DNA of 10,473 nucleotides from Actinomycetes bacterium. GTDB lineage: Bacteria; Actinomycetota; Actinomycetes; Mycobacteriales; Micromonosporaceae. Shown here piece after piece: positions 7,428-10,473 of the stretch (positions within the stretch are counted from its first letter, which is position 1; every line of letters starts with the position of its first letter). The DNA lies in NCBI GenBank assembly GCA_023437285.1, contig JAEZGP010000549.1, positions 1 through 10,473 of the forward strand. Direction: 5' to 3'. Position numbers and translations under genes: made by a program. The notes below the pieces were generated by a model, which worked only from the letters and a program-made list of their open reading frames with translations, was not told where the DNA came from and made no database searches.

Positions 7428-9004
7428 GCGTCACCAACCTGCTCGCCGGCGCGGCCCCGGTCGCCGCCGAAGCGATCACGCTTCCGAAGATCGACTATGC
7501 CGCCATCCTGCCGATGCTCATCGTCATCGGCGGGGCGCTGCTGTCGATCCTGTTCGAGGCGATCGTGCCCCGCGCCGCGCGGTACTACACGCAGCTCGCG
7601 CTCAGCGGCGCCGTGCTCCTCGCGGCCCTGGTCTCGCTGGTCATGCTCGCCAAGGACGGCAAGAGCGTCCTCACGGCGGGCGGCGCCATCGCGATCGACA
7701 ACGTCAGCCTGTTCCTGCAGGGCCTGATCGTCGTCCTCGGCCTCGTGTCGATGCTGCTCATCGCCGAACGCGCGCTGGAGCGTGGCGGCCCGTTCGTCGC
7801 CCAGGCGGCCATCACGGCCGGCAGCGAGGCCGACCGCCGCCAGTCCGTACGCGAGCCCGGCGCGACCGAGGTCTACCCGCTGACGCTGTTCGCGCTCGGC
7901 GGCATGATGCTGTTCGTCGCCACCAACGACCTGCTGACCATGTTCGTCGCGTTGGAGGTCCTCTCGCTGCCGCTGTACCTGCTGTGCGCCATGGCCCGCC
8001 GCCGGCGCCTGATCAGCCAGGAGGCCGCGCTCAAGTACTTCCTGCTCGGCGCGTTCGCGTCGGCGTTCTTCCTGTTCGGCCTGGCGCTGGTGTACGGGTA
8101 CGCCGGTTCGGTCAGCCTGTCGGCGATCCACGCCGCGTACGCCACGGGCGGGCAGCCCGCGGTGCTGTTCTTCGCCGGCCTGGCGCTGCTCGCGGTGGGC
8201 CTGCTGTTCAAGGTCGCGGCCGTGCCGTTCCACGTGTGGACCCCCGACGTCTACCAGGGCGCGCCGACCCCGGTCACCGCGCTCATGGCGAGCTGCACCA
8301 AGGTGGCGGCCTTCGGCGCCCTGCTGCGCCTGCTGTACGTCGCGTTCGACGGCGCGCAGTGGGACGTGCAGCCGATCATCGGCACGATCGCTGTGCTCAC
8401 CATGATCGTCGGCGGCGTGCTGGCCGTGACCCAGACCGACATCAAGCGCCTGCTGGCGTACTCGTCGGTGGCCAACGCCGGCTACCTGCTCGTCGGCGCG
8501 CTCGCGTTCAACAAGGAGGGCCTGGCCTGGTCGCTGTTCTACCTCGCGGCGTACGGCTTCACCGTCATCGCGGCGTTCGCCGTGGTGAGCCTCGTGCGCG
8601 ACGCCGAGGGCGAGGCGACCCACCTGAGCCGCTGGGCCGGCCTCGGCCGCCGGTCGCCGCTGTATGCCGGGGTGTTCACCTTCCTGCTGCTCGCGTTCGC
8701 CGGCATCCCGCTGACCAGCGGGTTTACGGCGAAGTTCGGCGTGTTCGCGGCGGCGATCCAGGGCGGGCAGACCTGGCTGGTCATCGCGGGCGTGGTCAGC
8801 AGCATGATCCTCGCCTTCCCGTACCTGCGGGTCGTCGTGATGATGTGGCTCTCCGAACCGGGTGAGAACAGCCCAACGGTCTCGATTCCGGGCGCGCTGA
8901 CCTCGGCCACGCTGATGATCGGCGTGCTGGCGACCCTGGTGCTCGGCGTGTTCCCCACGCCGGTGCTGGACCTCGCCGGGAAGGCCGCGGAGTTCATCCG
9001 CTGA
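7424..9004 (+). CDS. nuoN: NADH-quinone oxidoreductase subunit N (proximal antiporter-like pump)
   Basis: This is the antiporter-like pump nearest the quinone module. Conserved charges are intact: E178 in FVALEVLSLPLYLL, K263 in LLFKVAAVPFHVWTPDVYQG, K293 in ASCTKVAAFGALL and K437 in TSGFTAKFGVFAAAI, corresponding to E. coli E133, K217, K247 and K395. The 526 residues make it somewhat longer than the E. coli protein (about 485). Part of the excess is a polar loop at about residues 117-149 (QAAITAGSEADRRQSVREPG) that is short in E. coli. The start is GTG, overlapping the nuoM stop. It is the last nuo gene; the prenyl synthase starts ten bases after its stop, so the transcript probably continues. 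Confidence 0.97.
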   Translation: MSVTNLLAGAAPVAAEAITLPKIDYAAILPMLIVIGGALLSILFEAIVPRAARYYTQLALSGAVLLAALVSLVMLAKDGKSVLTAGGAIAIDNVSLFLQGLIVVLGLVSMLLIAERALERGGPFVAQAAITAGSEADRRQSVREPGATEVYPLTLFALGGMMLFVATNDLLTMFVALEVLSLPLYLLCAMARRRRLISQEAALKYFLLGAFASAFFLFGLALVYGYAGSVSLSAIHAAYATGGQPAVLFFAGLALLAVGLLFKVAAVPFHVWTPDVYQGAPTPVTALMASCTKVAAFGALLRLLYVAFDGAQWDVQPIIGTIAVLTMIVGGVLAVTQTDIKRLLAYSSVANAGYLLVGALAFNKEGLAWSLFYLAAYGFTVIAAFAVVSLVRDAEGEATHLSRWAGLGRRSPLYAGVFTFLLLAFAGIPLTSGFTAKFGVFAAAIQGGQTWLVIAGVVSSMILAFPYLRVVVMMWLSEPGENSPTVSIPGALTSATLMIGVLATLVLGVFPTPVLDLAGKAAEFIR

Positions 9005-9014
9005 CCTGTATGGC

Positions 9015-10058
9015 ATGGTGGATAACGTGGTGACCAGCGGAAGCCGGCCGATCCCCCGGATGCTTCTCGGGATCGAGTTCGAGGACGCGGAGCTTGAGCG
9101 CGTCGTCGAGACGCTGCTCGTCGGCGTCGAGGACGGGCTGCGCCATGCTGTGGAGTCCGTCGATCCCCTGCTGGACGACGTGGCGCACCACCTCGTCGCC
9201 GCGGGCGGCAAGCGCATCCGGCCCCTGCTGGTGGGCCTGGCCGCCCAGTTCGGCACCCGGCCCGTGTGCGAGGAGGTGACGCGGGCCGGCGTTGTTGTGG
9301 AGCTGACCCACCTCGCCACGCTCTACCACGACGACGTCATGGACGAGGCCCCCGTACGCCGGGGAGCGCCGTCGGCCAACCTGCGGTGGAGCAACAGCAT
9401 CGCGATCCTCGCGGGAGATCATCTCTTCGCCCGCGCCGCCGACCTCGCGGTCGACCTGGGCCTTGACGCGGTACGCCTGCAGGCGCGGACGTTCTCCCGC
9501 CTCGTGTACGGCCAGATCGCGGAGACGTCCGGCCCCCGCGACCGCGACCCGATCGAGCACCACCTCGACGTCATCGCCGAGAAGACCGGCTCGCTGATCG
9601 GCACCTCCGCCAAGTTCGGCGCCATGTTCTCCCACGCGAGCCCCGAGACCATCGACGCCCTTGCCGAGTACGGCGAGGTCATCGGCATCGCGTTCCAGCT
9701 CTCCGACGACCTGCTCGACATCGCCTCGGAGTCCGCGCAGTCCGGCAAGACGCCCGGCACCGACCTGCGCGAGGGGATCGCCACGCTGCCGGTGCTCTAC
9801 GCGCTGGCCGACGACGCCACCGACGACGCGAGCGTGGCTCGGCTCCGCGAGCTGCTCAGCAAGGGCCCGCTCACCGACGACGCCGAACTGGCCGAGGCGC
9901 TGGAGCTGCTGCGCGAGTCGACGGCGATGAAGCGGGCCCGCGAGACCGTACGCGGCTACGCCGACCGGGCCAGGGCCCTGCTGGAGCCGCTGCCCGACAT
10001 CCCGGCCCGGCACGCCCTGGCCGCCCTCACCGACCTGATCGCCGACCGCACAAGCTGA
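9015..10058 (+). CDS. Long-chain (E)-polyprenyl diphosphate synthase, probably for the menaquinone side chain
   Basis: This enzyme extends an allylic diphosphate with isopentenyl diphosphate to make a long all-trans isoprenoid. The class I prenyltransferase motifs are complete: GGKRIRP at residues 64-70, the first aspartate-rich motif D106-D107-V-M-D110 followed by R115-R116-G, the second motif FQLSDDLLD with D231, D232 and D235, and GKTPGTDL at 244-251. The residues before the first motif (ATLYH) are small, as in long-chain enzymes such as IspB, so a C35-C50 product is more likely than FPP or GGPP. The 347-residue length fits GrcC-type synthases. It lies ten bases after nuoN. The start is less certain: ATG 9015 has no clear Shine-Dalgarno, and GTG 9027 or GTG 9030 are in frame just downstream. 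Exact chain length cannot be read from sequence. Confidence 0.9.
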   Translation: MVDNVVTSGSRPIPRMLLGIEFEDAELERVVETLLVGVEDGLRHAVESVDPLLDDVAHHLVAAGGKRIRPLLVGLAAQFGTRPVCEEVTRAGVVVELTHLATLYHDDVMDEAPVRRGAPSANLRWSNSIAILAGDHLFARAADLAVDLGLDAVRLQARTFSRLVYGQIAETSGPRDRDPIEHHLDVIAEKTGSLIGTSAKFGAMFSHASPETIDALAEYGEVIGIAFQLSDDLLDIASESAQSGKTPGTDLREGIATLPVLYALADDATDDASVARLRELLSKGPLTDDAELAEALELLRESTAMKRARETVRGYADRARALLEPLPDIPARHALAALTDLIADRTS

Positions 10059-10075
10059 CCCGGCGCGCCGCTCAG
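10055..10075. terminator. Possible small bidirectional hairpin between convergent genes
   Basis: CTGA (10055-10058) can pair with TCAG (10072-10075), so the two genes' stop codons face each other. The perfect palindrome CGGCGCGCCG (10061-10070) lies between them. There is an internal mismatch and no T-tract on either side, so it is a poor intrinsic terminator by standard rules. It is listed because it is the only candidate between the two convergent genes. Confidence 0.22.
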
Positions 10076-10473
10076 GGGATCCACGTCATGAGCGTGCGCC
10101 CCGAGCCGCCCCGCAGCTCCAGCCTGGTGATCTCCGCCGGCGGGTGCCGGGTGGTCGTGCTCACCCGCATCTCATCGCCGGCCTTCGCCGTCCAGGTCGC
10201 GATGCGTTCCGGCTCGCCGGCGACCAGCCACACGTACAGGTGCAGCGTCCAGGTGCGGTCGGAGTACGCCCCACCGCTCTCGATGTATCCGCAGCTCATC
10301 TCCACGCGCGTGCCGTCGGGGGTCGGGCGGATGCCCAGGATGGCGACGACGGGCAGCGACGTGGACACCGGCGTCATGGGTCGCATGCTGATGGGCGGGC
10401 TGGGCAGGACGGACGGCGCCGGGCTGGCGCCCACGATGGAGGGACCGCCGGCGGGGCGGCCGAGGGCGTGCAC
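10072..10473 (-). CDS. Partial unidentified protein; possible anti-sigma-factor-like C-terminal domain
   Basis: This minus-strand frame has its stop at 10072-10074 and stays open to the right edge, so the N-terminus is probably outside; the GTG at the very edge need not be the real start. The visible 133 residues begin with a low-complexity Pro/Ser/Ala/Gly linker (in-window residues 7-41, with PAPSVLPSPP). A compact, apparently beta-rich domain follows (about 42-133), with one cysteine (MSCGY), ATWTAKAGDEM, and an end reading ITRLELRGGSGRTLMTWIP. From memory the plan of a Pro-rich linker followed by W-T-A / ...I..LEVR...GR.L resembles the extracellular end of some actinobacterial zinc-finger anti-sigma factors. 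No zinc finger or membrane helix is visible here, so this is tentative. It is convergent with the prenyl synthase, with a 13-bp gap. Confidence 0.6.
   Translation of the reverse strand: MHALGRPAGGPSIVGASPAPSVLPSPPISMRPMTPVSTSLPVVAILGIRPTPDGTRVEMSCGYIESGGAYSDRTWTLHLYVWLVAGEPERIATWTAKAGDEMRVSTTTRHPPAEITRLELRGGSGRTLMTWIP

Noticed and set aside
9001..9032. Promoter candidate (CTGACC at 9001-9006, GATAAC at 9021-9026) before the prenyl synthase
   Set aside because: The spacer is only 14 bp, the -35 match is poor, and the -10 falls after the likely ATG. The short gap to nuoN is better explained by co-transcription.
7313..9319. 668-codon open frame on the minus strand opposite nuoN
   Set aside because: It is antisense to an intact, well-conserved nuoN. 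Its translation is Arg/Gln/Glu/His-rich low complexity, as expected for the mirror frame of a GC-rich membrane-protein gene. It also crosses a gene boundary.

Overview
The window is the 3' half of a type I NADH:quinone oxidoreductase (complex I, nuo) operon from a high-GC actinobacterium. It holds the end of nuoG, then nuoH, nuoI, nuoJ, nuoK, nuoL, nuoM and nuoN in the classical order. A long-chain polyprenyl diphosphate synthase gene follows in the same direction, and a convergent gene of uncertain function runs off the right edge. The very high GC content, GC-rich third codon positions, actinobacterial-style tails on NuoH and NuoJ, and a menaquinone-type prenyl synthase next to nuo all point to Actinomycetota. 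I lean towards Micromonosporaceae because of the character of a short repeat between nuoH and nuoI, but that is from memory and not proven here.

Layout. 2-868 is nuoG (C-terminal 288 residues). 865-2232 is nuoH. 2227-2307 is a short interspersed repeat that forms a 25-codon mini-cistron. 2303-2854 is nuoI, 2851-3615 nuoJ, 3612-3911 nuoK, 3922-5880 nuoL, 5880-7427 nuoM and 7424-9004 nuoN. 9015-10058 is the polyprenyl diphosphate synthase. 10072-10473, on the minus strand, is the C-terminal part of an unidentified protein, possibly an anti-sigma-factor-like membrane protein. No intergenic stretch exceeds 13 bases, and there are no RNA genes, CRISPR arrays or complete transposons.

How the genes work together. 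NuoG belongs to the electron-input (peripheral) arm, and NuoI carries the two 4Fe-4S clusters that pass electrons toward quinone. NuoH forms the quinone entry site with the peripheral arm. NuoJ and NuoK link to the three antiporter-like pumps NuoN, NuoM and NuoL. The downstream prenyl synthase probably makes the isoprenoid tail of menaquinone, the expected electron acceptor of this complex. Nearly every junction is a stop/start overlap (ATGA, GTGA or TGATG), so the operon looks strongly translationally coupled.

The most unusual element is the 74-bp insertion between nuoH and nuoI. It begins and ends at an ATGAG, encodes a 25-residue peptide that overlaps nuoH's stop and nuoI's start by four bases each, and brings its own Shine-Dalgarno sequence. 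Removing it exactly would restore a normal nuoH/nuoI ATGA overlap behind a perfect Shine-Dalgarno sequence. Its logic closely parallels the mycobacterial MIRU elements, which insert at coupled stop/start sites within operons.
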